From: Ctenosaura bakeri
Lineage: Eukaryota; Chordata; Lepidosauria; Squamata; Iguanidae
DNA: 64,000 nt
Assembly: GCA_948474755.1 (NCBI GenBank)
Contig: CAOLHI010000928.1
Coordinates: 62,001 to 126,000 of the forward strand
Direction: 5' to 3'
How positions within the stretch are numbered: the first letter of the stretch is position 1; each line of letters opens with the position of its first letter. Made by a program: the position numbers and the translations under genes. Under the pieces are notes generated by a model, which was not told the DNA's origin, ran no database searches, and saw nothing but the letters and a program-made list of their open reading frames with translations. Of the stretch, positions 20,260-30,589 are shown one piece after another.

Positions 20260-20403
20260 TTGTTTGAATCTTCTCTTTTTAACTGAACTATTGTTTAATT
20301 GGGTTATTTTGAACACTTTGGTATAAATAATGTTTTACCTGTACCTCCTTTTGTTAAAATTGCTGTAGACCACCTTGAATCTTGTAGGGTGAAAGGCAGG
20401 ATA
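20260..20403 (+). mobile_element. L2-like LINE 3' end seeding a minisatellite
   Basis: 'gctgtagaccaccttgaatc … gggtgaaaggcaggatatgg' matches the usual L2-like 3' terminus in reptiles (…ccgccttgagtc…aggcggg(g)tataaat). The terminal microsatellite position is occupied by GGCA/GGAA-type repeats that expand directly into the array at 20404–21009. Confidence 0.6.
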
Positions 20404-21009
20404 TGGCAGGCAGGCAAGCAAGCAGGAAAGCAAGCAAGCAGGAAAGCAGGAAAGCAAGCAAGCAGGAAAGCAGGAAAGCAAGCAGGAAAGCAGGAAAGCA
20501 AGCAAGCAGGAAAGCAGGAAAGCAGGAATGCAAGCAGGAAAGCAGGAAAGCAAGCAAGCAGGAAAGCAGGAAAGCAGGAATGCAAGCAGGAAAGCAGGAA
20601 AGCAAGCAAGCAGGAAAGCAGGAATGCAAGCAGGAAAGCAGGAAAGCAAGCAAGCAGGAAAGCAGGAATGCAAGCAGGAAAGCAGGAAAGCAAGCAAGCA
20701 GGAAAGCAGGAATGCAAGCAGGAAAGCAGGAAAGCAAGCAAGCAGGAAAGCAGGAAGAAGCAGGAAATGCAGAGCAGGAAAGCAGGAAAAGCAAGAGGAA
20801 AGCAGGAATGCAAGCAGGAAAGCAGGAAAGCAAGCAAGCAGGAAAGCAGGAAAGCAAGCAAGCAGGAAAGCAGGAAAGCAAGCAAGCAAGCAAGCAGGAA
20901 AGCAGGAAAGCAAGCAGGAAAGCAGGAAAGCAAGCAAGCAGGAAAGCAGGAAAGCAAGCAGGAAAACAGGAAAGCAAGAGAGCAGGAGAGCAAGCAGGAA
21001 AGAAGGGAA
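20404..21009. repeat. GCAAGCAGGAAA minisatellite, about 0.6 kb
   Basis: A tandem array built from the blocks GCAAGCAAGCA and GGAAAGCAGGAAA. Units of about 20 bp and 24 bp alternate, one variant carrying GGAATGCAAGCA. The array lacks stop codons in all frames on the plus strand and several on the minus strand, giving spurious ORFs of 168–257 codons (Lys/Gln/Ser/Arg-rich or Leu/Phe/Cys-rich). The right end becomes irregular (gagagcaggagagcaagc) before unique sequence. Confidence 0.93.
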
Positions 21010-21528
21010 GACAAACTTTCTATTAATGAAGTAACACCCAGGAAGACATCTACTTTGTTAACTGGTGTATAGGTGTCCCTTGCTTATTCGACAGATTAGG
21101 GACCAGACTGCCGTCAAAAACTGGAAAATGTTAAAATGCAGAATGCAGTCTTTTCTTTAAAGCTCTTTTTATGAGCACATATTAAGAGAAACTGCAGAAG
21201 CACATGGAAGATTGTGGAAACATGATGAAATACATTGAAAGAGTGGGTCACAGGTTGAATGTACAGGTTTTAGTTATTGTTGAATAGGGTCAAAAGGGTG
21301 GATCATGAAAAAGCAGACTGTCAAAAATGGGGGGGCATACACTGATATTCTTTTTAAAACACACAGAATGCCCACTCCTGATGACCCACTTTAGTTTGAA
21401 ATCCAGCCAACGTGGCATCCTCAGAGGTTGTACAAGATGATTGTTACAAACTTCAAGTCTTAATCAGCAGACTGTGTGTTTGTTTTTCTTAAATCTCCTT
21501 TTTCTTCCTGCCTTTCTGTTGATTGCAG
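21010..21528. other. intergenic, possible decayed repeat
   Basis: 21030–21090 resembles 24256–24310 (both have 'aagtaa…ccc', 'tttgttaa/ctctgttaa'), suggesting a shared unnamed repeat. Nothing else was recognised. A long pyrimidine tract at 21488–21526 leads into the candidate exon below. Confidence 0.35.
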
Positions 21529-21783
21529 TTGGTTCAAAACGGTTATGTAACAGCGCCTTGGCAGACGCCCAAGGAAGGAGAGGTGGAACATAAGGCGGAG
21601 AAGGAAAGGAACGTAGTCGGAGACTGGCAAATGTCATCCGATAACCACGAATAGATGGGGCACCATCAAAGTGCCAGCCTCACCCAAGAAGCAGAGGGGA
21701 GCCAGACGAAGGAGAAGAAAAACAGCAGCAACCTGTAGCAGGCCTGGGAACTGTCCATTTTTATGTTTCACTTGCTAAATAAA
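21529..21783 (+). other. orphan terminal-exon-like segment with AATAAA
   Basis: A pyrimidine-rich tract ends in TTGCAG (21523–21528), a good 3' splice site. The following sequence is open in phase 0 for 41 codons to a TAG at 21652–21654 (starting LVQNGYVTAPWQTPKEGEVE). It is then non-coding for 123 bp to AATAAA at 21778–21783. It looks like a last exon, but I recognise neither the peptide nor any upstream exon. It could also be a decayed transposon or retrogene end. Confidence 0.25.
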
Positions 21784-21889
21784 GAAGCAGTTATTCAAAA
21801 ATAAGGCAGTTCGGCACCCCAGCGCAAAAGTCAACATACCGAGCGTACAGGCAGGCCTCAGTTAACCAAGCATCTGACCCAAGAAAGTT

Positions 21890-23125
21890 CTTTTGACAAA
21901 GTCTTTCTGCCCAACCATCACGCCCACAGTTCTCCTCGTCCTCTGTCTAGCTGGAAGTTTTTCAGCAGCATCAGCATTGGAAAGATAATGAAGGACAGCT
22001 GGAGAAACACAGGCTTTCTGTGTCAGGTTGTCATATTGTTACCCTGTGCGTTTGGGGGGTCCTGGGAGGGGCACCCAGATTGCCAAATAAATACCAATTG
22101 GGGGAAAATTAGCTGGAGCACTTTCTTGGCTAACGAGAGGCAGGGTAACTTTGCAAGGATCTTTAACCCTATGTATACACCGGTGGGTCAGAGAGTGGCT
22201 AGACAAGGTTTTTCCAATAACAAACAATTCTTTATTAAAGACAAAAACACGAAGGACAAGACATTAACTAACTAGCTGGGAAAGAGAAACGGAGATTTGT
22301 TCGGGAGAGGCAATACGACACCTGGTCTCGTAGTCCTGGAGAAGAGCGGGGTTCCGGGCAGGAAAGCTCAGCGTGGGGAGCTGAGGGGAGTTCCCTTAGA
22401 CAACCGGGGGCAAGGCGGGGTGGAAGTCTAAAGTAGTCCGAAGACCGTTTGGAAACGCGGGGTTTTTATAGGGGAGTTTGTGCCTACCGGCTATGGCAAG
22501 CCAGGTGAGAACAAAAGGAGTTTTGCCGCTAGACAAAGGATTTGGAAAGGTCAAGTTTAACATGATTGGATTTGCTCTTGATGACAATAGCGTGGCCGGG
22601 ACGTTGATGGCCCAACACAAAGGAATGGCTTGGCTGAGAGCCGTGCAGCTATTGTGGAGTTTGCGGCTGGAAGTTCCCTGAAGCCACGAGCGAGGCTGGG
22701 GTTGCTGGCCTCAATGGGGTCTGGAATGCAAAACCATTAGCGGCCACACTCTGTCTGTGCTTGTCCGGAGAACCTCGCAAACATATGGAGTGGGGTGGCT
22801 GGAAAAGGTCAAGCTAAGGATGAATTGTTTGATATCAAACTGATATCTGGAGGTCCTCACCCACAGTGCCATAGTGGAAGTAACAATATTATGCCTGCAG
22901 TAAACAATGCAATAAAATGTCAGCTTGGAAAGAGGGGGGTTCTGCTCTACCCAATCTTGCTGTAGGTGTGGATTCCTGCCTACAGTGGGCAAAATAAACA
23001 GCAGCTGCCCCCAGAATCCTACTGAGCATCTCTGAACTGCAAAACAGAGAGCAGAGAAGGCTGCCTTCCCAGCATCCCCAGAATGTTAATAAATCTTGCC
23101 GCTGAAATGGAAATTCTAAGAAAAG
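21890..23125. repeat. dispersed repeat interrupted by a solo LTR
   Basis: The sequence on both sides of the LTR (about 21890–22036 and 22886–23110) matches a continuous copy at about 31195–31560: 'tagctggaagtttttcagcag' versus 'caagctggaagggtttttagcag', then 'atgcctgcagtaa', 'cagctgcccccagaatcc' and 'actgagcat'. This gives the pre-insertion arrangement of the site. Family unknown to me. Confidence 0.7.
22037..22885 (-). mobile_element. solo LTR, class-I-ERV-like, copy 2 (849 bp, reversed)
   Basis: On the minus strand it starts TGTTACTTCC and ends GGGTAACA; the ends form a 6-bp inverted repeat, TGTTAC/GTAACA. It is flanked by a perfect 4-bp duplication ATAT (22033–22036 and 22886–22889). A TATA box (minus-strand CCTATAAAAACC around 22461–22472) is followed by AATAAA (22231–22236, plus-strand tttatt) and then a ~190 bp U5-like part. 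There is no internal coding sequence. Insertion into a repeat with an intact paralogue near 31.3 kb confirms the ends. Confidence 0.88.
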
Positions 23126-23139
23126 TGGAAGCTTAATGA

Positions 23140-24005
23140 ATAGAATCATAGAATCATAGAAATGTAGAGTTGGAAGAGACCCCAGGGGCCATCCAGTCCA
23201 ACCCCCTGCCATGCAGGAACACCCTCAAAGCACTCCCGGCAGATGCCCATCGAGCCTCTGCTTAAAAACCTCCAAAGAAGGAGGAGACTCCACCACACTC
23301 CATGGAGGCAGCCTATTCCACTGCCGGACAGCCCTGACCTTCAGGAAGTTCTTCCTGAGGTTCAGGTGGAATCTCCTTTCCTGCAGCTTGAATCCATTGC
23401 TCCTTGTCCGGGTCTCTGGAGCAGCAGAAAACAAGCCCTCTCCTTCCTCTACGTGGCATCCCTTCAAATATTTAAACATGGCTATCATGTCCTCTCTTCA
23501 CCTTCTCTTCTGCAGACTAAACATCCCCAGCTCTCTAAGTCTATCCTCATAGGGCTTCATGGCTTCCAGGCCTCTCACCATTTTGGTTGCCCTCCTCTGG
23601 ACTTGCTCCAGCTTGTCAATATCCTTCTTGAATTGGGGTGCCCAGAACTGGACACAGGATTCAAGATGGGGTCTAACCAAAGCAGAGTAGAGTGGTACCA
23701 GTACCTCCCTCGATCTAGACACCAGACTCCTATTGATGCAGCCGAGAATTGCATTGGCTTTCTTGGCTGCCGCATCACACTGCTGGCTCATGTTCAGCTT
23801 GTGGTCTATGAAGACTCCTAGATCCCTTTCACACGTACTGCTATCCAGCCACATGTCCCCATCCTATATTTCTGTATTCCATTTTTTTACCTAAGTGTAG
23901 GACCTTACACTTCTCTCTGTTGAATTTCATTTTGTTCGCCTCGGCCCAGCTCTCCAATCTATCCAGGTCATTTTGAATTTGGATCCTATCCTCTGGATCC
24001 TATCA
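23140..24005 (-). mobile_element. CR1 LINE, 5'-truncated copy
   Basis: The minus strand encodes [40 protein letters not shown] and the [12 protein letters not shown] end. The inverted tail 'agaatcatagaatcatagaa' is at 23141. The upstream part reaches about 24005 (inverted 'aaattcaacagagag'). Confidence 0.93.
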
Positions 24006-24935
24006 CTTAGAAAAGATAGAAAAGATATGTCTGGATACATTGTGGGAGAAAGCTTCAAACCTTCTCTAAAAGGTTCAAATTCTTTTTGTTTACTCATTCA
24101 AGACTTACCTGACCTACTTGTCTGACTTCACACATGCATATTGTCAGTTTTAAATAAAGTTTGCTGAAACTTGTTGAACTGCACTCCTGGGTTCAGGAAC
24201 TTATCCCTTTTCTTTCCCTGTTCTTCATGCCACTGGTGCCATATTATCTGTTAAAGAAGTAATGCCCACGAGCACACTTGCTCTGTTAATTGATGTTTGC
24301 CTGTACTACAGATATGCCAGGGATGTGGGTGAGATGGAAAGGGCAAAGAGCGACTGAAAGGAGGCTAAATCTAAAGATTTCAGTTTCACCCATTTTCCTA
24401 TTACTGCATGTTTGTTGTGACCTGCATTCTAATCCATTGGCAAAGTTGGCAAAATAAACGGTAGGAAATTCTGCATCAAAATTGTATACAGGTGTTCGTC
24501 GTTTTCCTAATGTATGCATTTTGCACGCATACACATTTTCATTTTCTGGTTGCTTTTATCTTCGCCTTTTATCAGGCTGGTGGGTCTTGTCTGCTTAAGT
24601 CCAAGCCACTGCAAAATACTTTTGTCTCCAACAGGGATAGCTCATCACAATGCAGTTGGCCCTCCTTATTTGCTAGGGTAGGGGCACAGGAGCCCCGCAA
24701 AGGTGGAAAAACTACAAATATCAAACTGGCAATCTCTTGCACAAACTAGGAGGTTTGCGGACTGAGGTCCCTGAGTGGGGAACTGAGTTGCCTGTTGCAC
24801 AGTGGAAATGCACATAGCCATTGCTGTCATTTTTGCATTCAGTTGCGCAGTGGTGTGATCCAGTAACGCCAGCATAGCTACACTGGAATAATTTTATACT
24901 ATGTAAGTGGTGAATGTACGCCTAAATACCCCAAA
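24006..24935. other. intergenic; unnamed repeats
   Basis: 24150–24240 (aaataaagtttgctgaaac … ttcaggaactta) has an LTR-end look, but no boundaries or duplication were found. 24655–24700 ('ttggccctccttatttgct') looks like a decayed DNA transposon end. No gene. Confidence 0.3.
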
Positions 24936-24982
24936 GGAGCCGGATCTTATCTGATCTTGGAAGATAAGCACCCTGCTAAGCT
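24936..24982 (+). pseudogene. 5S rRNA-derived fragment
   Basis: 'gccggatcttatctgatctt' followed by 'ggaagataagca' aligns with the internal-promoter region of vertebrate 5S rRNA, with about 5 differences over 32 positions. The ends of the 5S sequence are not recognisable; what follows (24988–25014) looks like a CR1 piece. It is either a 5S pseudogene fragment or part of a 5S-derived SINE. Confidence 0.5.
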
Positions 24983-25015
24983 AAGCATGCTGCCTGGGAA
25001 TGTGGTGGAGTCTCT

Positions 25016-25992
25016 GGCTATTTCCGCACTAGACTGTTATAGCACTATTATAGAATCATAGAAATGTAGAGTTGGAAGAGACCCCAGGGGCCATCCAGTC
25101 CAACCCCCTGCCATGCAGGAACACCCTCAAAGCACTCCCGACAGATGGCCATCCAGCCTCTGCTTAAAAACCTCCAAGGAAAGAGACTCCACTATGCTTG
25201 GAGGCAGCCTATTCCACTGCCGGGCAGCCCTGACTGTCAAGAAGTTCTTCCTGAGGTTCAGGTGGAATCTCCTTTCCTGTAGCTTGAATCCATTGCTCCT
25301 TGTCCTGGTCTCTGGAGCAGCAGAAAACAAGCCCTCTCTTTCCTCTACATGGCATCCCTTCAGATATTTAAACATGGCAATCCTGTCCCCTCTTAACTTC
25401 CTCTTCTGCAGACTAAACATACCCAGCTCTCTAAGTCTATCCTCATAGGGCTTCATGGCTTCCAGGCCTCTCACCATTTTGGTCGCCCTCCTCTGGACTT
25501 GCTCCAGCTTGACCATGTCCTTCTTGAATTGGGGTGCCCAGAACTGGACACAGGATTCAAGATGGGGTCTCACCAAAGCAGAGTAGAGTGGTTACCAGTA
25601 CCTCCCTCGATCTCTACACCATACTCCTATTGATGCAGCCAAGAATTGCATTGGCTTTCTTGGCTGCCGCATCACACTGCTGACTCATGTTCAGCTCGTG
25701 GTCTATGAAGACTCCTAGATCCCTTTCACACGTACTGCTATCCAGCCACGTGTCCCCCATCCTATATTTCTGTATTCCATTCTTTCTACCTAAGTGTAGG
25801 ACCTTGCACTTCTCTCTGTTGAATTTCATTTTGTTAACCTCGGCCCAGCTCTCCAATCTGTCCAGATGATTTTGAATTTTGATCCTGTCCTCTGGCGTAT
25901 TAGCAACCCCTCCCTAAACTGTGAACCCTAGGATTCCATAGGATGTTGAAAGTGGAATAATAGCACTATAACAGTCTAGTGCAGAAATGGCC
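25016..25992. mobile_element. foldback MITE, copy 12, split by CR1
   Basis: The left arm is 25016–25050 (starting GGCTATTTCCGCACTAGAC). The right arm resumes at about 25912 ('cctccctaaactgtgaaccc') and ends GTGCAGAAATGGCC at 25992. A CR1 copy fills the gap. Confidence 0.85.
25051..25911 (-). mobile_element. CR1 LINE inserted in a MITE
   Basis: The inverted tail (tagaatcatagaaatgtaga) lies at 25051. The minus-strand coding end [12 protein letters not shown] runs back through [15 protein letters not shown] and [19 protein letters not shown], and the copy is 5'-truncated at about 25911. One frameshift lies near 25590–25615. Confidence 0.92.
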
Positions 25993-26115
25993 TCCTTCTT
26001 TGAACGTTTCTAAACAGAGGCTGGATGGCCTTTGATTGTGCCTTTCTACATGGCAGAATGAAGTGAGACTGAAGGCCTTTGAGCTCTCTTCCAACTCTAT
26101 AAATCTATGATTCTA
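25993..26115 (+). mobile_element. CR1 LINE 3' end
   Basis: Coding end 'PSFERF*TEAGWPLIVPF'-like with a stop, then 'catggcagaatgaagtgaga' and the tail 'aatctatgattcta'. Confidence 0.75.
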
Positions 26116-27124
26116 GTCCAATACTCAAATCATTGCACAAGAGTCTCTCATCCAAGATTCCCTGGGTTCCCTGGGTTCCGTGAGAAGTTGTGATGGAAAA
26201 AAAAATTAAAAATCGGTGGAAGGGCTGGAGATATATTAATTTTTATGCTGGCGTTCCCTGAGTCCTGAAAATTGTTTCAAGGAAAAATGGTTGAGAAACG
26301 CTGCGTGTTTAACAAGCTGGCTCTCTTTTAAAATTATCCTTTTAATAGGATAATTTACTTTTTTTCAAAAAAATCTTATTACGATTGTTGAGGAGGAGGA
26401 GGATCTAGCTGTATTGTCTTTTTGCGCTGTGCACCTCCTTGGATCCGATGCTGGGAAAAAGGAAGGGTAGAAATAGAAATAAATGCCTGCCTGTCTGCTC
26501 TGACATTACTTTCCAAAAACGAAGCCCCCACCCTGCAACGACCAACAATGGTTGTTGCTTTGCCATTTTCCCCTATTGTCTGAACGTCTGCTGTTGCAGC
26601 TGAAACCAACTAAGTTTCAATTGATTCCCCCTTTTCATTGATTTTTTTTTACTAAAATATTCCTGCGCCAGATGTTTTCCAACAGCACATCATGCGCAAC
26701 GAGGCACGCAACCCGGGCGGCTGCTTTGAACAAGAACATGCCGCTGATCGTAATTTTGGGCAGAAGGAATTGTTTCAAGAGATCTCCCTCAAAGCAAAGT
26801 TGGTGGTGGCGGGGGAGGCGTGCACCCTCCAAAACAGAACCTTCTGTGATTGTATTTCAGCCTAAAAGAAAAAGTCTGGATGGAAAAATAGACCAGACTG
26901 GAGACTGGTTTCCCAGCGTTCGGTAGGACACGAGCTCTATCGAATCCTTCAGGTGCCGCAATGTGCCTTAGTGGTCTCTGATTCATGGGGTTACCATAAG
27001 TCACAATCCACTTGGTCTTCTCCACCTGGAAGTCATGTTAAAAGATATGACACCCAAATGCCCCTGATGTCAAATTTCCGAGGTAAGAGAACAATGTTGA
27101 AGGTAGAAACTGTTCAATTTCTTG
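26116..27124. other. intergenic, nothing recognised
   Basis: About 1 kb with no ORF that resembles a known protein and no clear repeat. 26430–26490 has the composition of a LINE/SINE 3' end ('ttggatccgatgctgggaaa'). Confidence 0.35.
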
Positions 27125-27338
27125 GAGAGATGTAGTACTCTGAGTATTGGACCAAGGGTCTGGTGGCCAGGGTTGAAATCCCAGCTCACCATGGAAACTC
27201 ACTGGGTGGCCACGGGCAAGTCACACACTCTCAGCCTCAGAGGAAGACAAAGGCAATCCCCCTCTGAACAAATCTTGCCAAAAAAACTCCATGACGGGGT
27301 CACCATAAGTCAGAAATTACTTGGAGGCACACAACAGT
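27125..27338 (+). mobile_element. Sauria-type SINE (Bov-B-like 3' tail)
   Basis: A tRNA-like 5' part ('gagtattggaccaagggtct', B-box-like GGGTTGAAATCCC) is followed by 'catggaaactcactgggtgg', 'agtcacacactctcagcctc' and the 3' domain 'gggtcaccataagtcagaaa…ggcacacaacag'. That 3' domain is shared with Bov-B LINEs. This SINE type is characteristic of squamates. Confidence 0.88.
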
Positions 27339-27339
27339 C

Positions 27340-27738
27340 TATGAGGATAGACTTAGAGAGCTGGTTATGTTTAGTCTGCAGAAGAGAAAGTTAAGAGGGG
27401 ACATGATAGCTACGTTTAAATCTTTGAAGGCATGCCATGTAGAGGAAGGAGCAGGCTTGTTTTCTGCTGCTCCAGAGACCAGGACAAGGAGCAATGGATA
27501 GAAGCTGCAGGAAAGGAGATTCCACCTGAACCTCAGGAAGAACTTCCTGACAGTCAGGGCTGTCCGGCAGTGGAATCTGCTGCCTCGGAGTGTAGTAGAG
27601 TCTCCTTCCTTGGAGGTTTTTAAGCAGAGGCTGGATGGCCATCTGTCAGGAGTGCTTTGATGGTGTTCCTGCATGGCAGGGGGTTGGACTGGATGGCCCC
27701 TGGGGTCTCTTCCAACTCTACATTTCTATGATTCTATG
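27340..27738 (+). mobile_element. CR1 LINE, 5'-truncated copy
   Basis: Encodes [20 protein letters not shown] … [12 protein letters not shown] with a stop inside the conserved '[10 protein letters not shown]' part (tagaagctgcagg). The 3' UTR and tail end at about 27738. Confidence 0.92.
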
Positions 27739-27817
27739 AACGGCAATGTACATCTATACACAGATATACCAGAGGTCACCCAAGCTGATGCCCTCCAGAT
27801 TTCTTGGCCTAAAGCAC

Positions 27818-28706
27818 TGTTATTCTGATGGAAAAACCCTATCCCGGGGTCTATAATTTGATATTAAAATATGATTCCATGTGCCTGAGAGGTCACCTGG
27901 ATGAACACGCAGGCAGCCACGGTCGAACGACCGAAAACCAGGTCAGGCCAGTAACTCCCCAGTCACGTAGCCCCAGGAGACCTCAAGAGGTGTAAACTCA
28001 CAATAAACAAAGGGTCCTCAGCCCCGAGAAGCCACTTCAGGGGATTAGTGTGTTCGCCCCAAGTTGAGCAAACATCCTACCAAGGACCATTTACACGAAG
28101 TCACACCACAACCAAAGGCAGCCGAAGATTTTGGTAACACTTTGTAATCTCATCAAGCAAAGGAAGTTACCATTATGGAGCTTCGTTATCGCTCCAACAC
28201 CCATTATTCTCCCTGGGAAAGGATTAGTCCTTCAGGTACTTTTTCCCCTACAAATAGTCCCAGTTTTTGAGCTTTTCTTCAGATCGCTCCCAGTCACTCT
28301 AGCAGACCGTTGCTCCATCCGTTGAATAATCCCCTCAGCCCTCTCCATGCTGAGTCCCACTCCTCCGCTGCCTTCCTGGACCAGGACTTCAGGAAAAGGC
28401 GCAGTATTACCCCAACCGTACCCTTCCAATACTCCCCTATCCAATTTCCTCTCTTTTTTGTTTCTTAATAGTTCTTGGGTGCATGTGTGCGTGATTGCAT
28501 TGGTGTGTAAGATTCTTACTCAATAAAATCACTTACTGGACATTTCGTTTGCTTTTTGGCTTGGCCTGACCCTATAAAAACTGGGTAAAAAGACCCCGCT
28601 AGGTTACCCCACCTCTCACGTTGCCACTGCTTGTGCTCTGGCTAGTTTCCCATTACATGGAGTACAGTGAGGTGTCCTCCAAGGGACCCCAGAAGTTGGG
28701 GTAACA
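27818..28706 (+). mobile_element. solo LTR, class-I-ERV-like, copy 3 (889 bp)
   Basis: Starts TGTTATTCTG and ends GGGGTAACA, flanked by a perfect 4-bp duplication GCAC (27814–27817 and 28707–28710). A TATA-like 'ctacaaatag' (28249–28257) is followed by AATAAA (28522–28527) and a ~180 bp U5-like part. It shares CCTGAGAGGT (27884–27893) with copy 1 (16725–16734) and similar U5 text ('aaaaactggg', 'gctaggttac'). No internal region. Confidence 0.82.
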
Positions 28707-28710
28707 GCAC

Positions 28711-29930
28711 CCATTACTTCCAGCCATGCCAGGCAATGCAAGTCAGCATGTGGAGGTCTCCATAATTCTTCAGAAGTCAGAGAAGTACAACTGTTTGATG
28801 TCTGATCTGGTGAGACTAGTGATAGAACATCTGGGAACGTACCCTAGACCTTCTGTCATGCCCTTCTGTCTGCTATTGTATTTCCAGTTTCTATATATGG
28901 CTGCGAAAGCTGGACAGTGAAGAAAGCTGATAGGAAGAAAATCAACTTATTCAAAATATGATGCTGGAGAAGAATTTCAAAATGAAATTCAACAGCAAGA
29001 AGTGTAAGGTCCTGCACTTAGGTAGAAAAAATGGAATACAGAAATATAGGATGGGGGACACGTGGCTGGATAGCAGGACGTGTGAAAGGGATCTGGGAGT
29101 CTTCATAGACCACAAGCTGAACATGAGTCAGCAGTGTGATGCGGCAGCCAAGAAAGCCAATGCAATTCTCGGCTGCATCAATAGGAGTATGGTGTCTAGA
29201 TTGAGGGAGGTACTGGTACCACTCTCCTCTGCTTTGGTTAGACCCCATCTTGAATCCTGTGTCCAGTTCTGGGCGCCCCAATTCAAGAAGGATATTGAGA
29301 AGCTGGAGCAAGTCCAGAGGAGGGCGACCAAAATGGTGAGAAGCCATGAAGCCCTATGAGGATAGACTTAGAGAGCTGGGTATGTTTAGTCTGCAAAAGA
29401 GAAGGTTAAGAGGGGACACGATAGCCATGTTTAAATATTTGAAGGGATGCCATGTAGAGGAAGGAGAGGGTTTGTTTTCTGCTGCTCCAGAGACCAGGAC
29501 AAGGAGCCATGGATTCAAGCTGCAGGAAAGGAGATTCCACCTGAACCTCAGGAAGAACTTCCTGACGGTCAGGGCTGTCCGGCAGTGGAATCTTCTGCCT
29601 GGGAGTGTAGTCGAGTCTCCTTCCTTGGAGGTTTTTAAGCAGAGGCTTGATGGCCATCTCTCAAAGGGAGTGCTTTGAGGGAGTTCCTGCATGGCAGGGG
29701 GTTGGACTGGATGCCCCCTGGGGTCTCTTCCAACTCTACATTTCTATGATTCTATGATTCTAATTATATGGATACCGTGGACTACTACAAATCGTCCTAG
29801 AAACAATCAAGCCCGAACTCTCCGTTGAAGCCAAGATGACTCAACTGAGGCTATCACACTTTGGCCACGTCGTAAGACATGACTCATTAGAAAAGACAAT
29901 AATCTGGAGGGCTGACGATTCCCCATTCCG
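28711..29930 (+). mobile_element. Bov-B/RTE LINE remnant interrupted by CR1
   Basis: 28885–28974 translates to a [23 protein letters not shown] segment followed by WCWRRI. After the CR1 insertion the sequence resumes at about 29763 with PWTTT and a decayed stretch ending near the 'HFGHV…DSLEK' position of the Bov-B C-terminal region. Several stops and frameshifts are present. Bov-B is abundant in squamates. 28711–28880 is of unclear origin. Confidence 0.65.
28975..29762 (+). mobile_element. CR1 LINE inserted in a Bov-B remnant
   Basis: Encodes [39 protein letters not shown] and [19 protein letters not shown], then [20 protein letters not shown] to the [13 protein letters not shown] end after a small deletion near 29340. 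The tail is 'tctatgattctatgattcta'. Confidence 0.94.
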
Positions 29931-30588
29931 CCATATTAGCCAAAATCCTATTGGGAGACCCACTGAACCAAACATTGACTTCGTTCAACATTCCTGTAAA
30001 TCTATTTGATCCAATTGGGCTACTCTGCTTGGAACTCACAAATACTATTCACTCCACAGTGTTCTCAGATCCCACCTCTGTTGAGCTAACAACTGGAGAT
30101 CTGTTGAGAGCAGAATTCTTCTTTTGGTTTGCTCACGTCTTGGCTTGCTTTCTATGGGCAAACTTCCTTCAGGACAGAGGAAGAGTTCATTTCCACTTTA
30201 AAGCGAAAGGTCTAAACTATTATTAGAAAAGAAGACCAGCCAGGTATGTGAACTATGTGTTTCCAGCTTTTTATCTCATAATATTCAGAAAAAAAGACGT
30301 AAAAGAATTCAATAGCATGTTTGAGACTAAATGGGAAGATGCTTTCATCAACACAGCCCACTTCATTTGAGTACATGGAGTGAGTGGAGCATTTGCAGAC
30401 ATATATTCAAGTATGTGTGTGTGTGTGTATGTGAGAGCGAGAGCGAGAGAGAAATGGAAATGCAAAACATGCTGAAAGTGGTTGTAGAATAGTCAAAAGG
30501 ACAAAGGTACCAAACAGGTTTTGCATACAAGCTCTGATAAGCAGCTAAACATACATACAGTGGAGGAAAGTGTCTAGCACATTGGTCT
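29931..30588. other. intergenic, nothing recognised
   Basis: Includes a TG/GA-rich simple stretch at 30412–30452. No gene. Confidence 0.4.
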
Positions 30589-30589
30589 T

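Noticed and set aside
20404..21009. CRISPR-like array
   Set aside because: Units are contiguous degenerate tandem repeats with no unique spacers, in a vertebrate genome.
20304..21072. ORFs up to 257 codons, Lys/Gln-rich or Leu/Cys/Phe-rich
   Set aside because: Products of a tandem repeat without stop codons, open in many frames on both strands.
24150..24240. Another LTR end (AATAAA plus U5-like text)
   Set aside because: No matching start, end or target duplication could be found.
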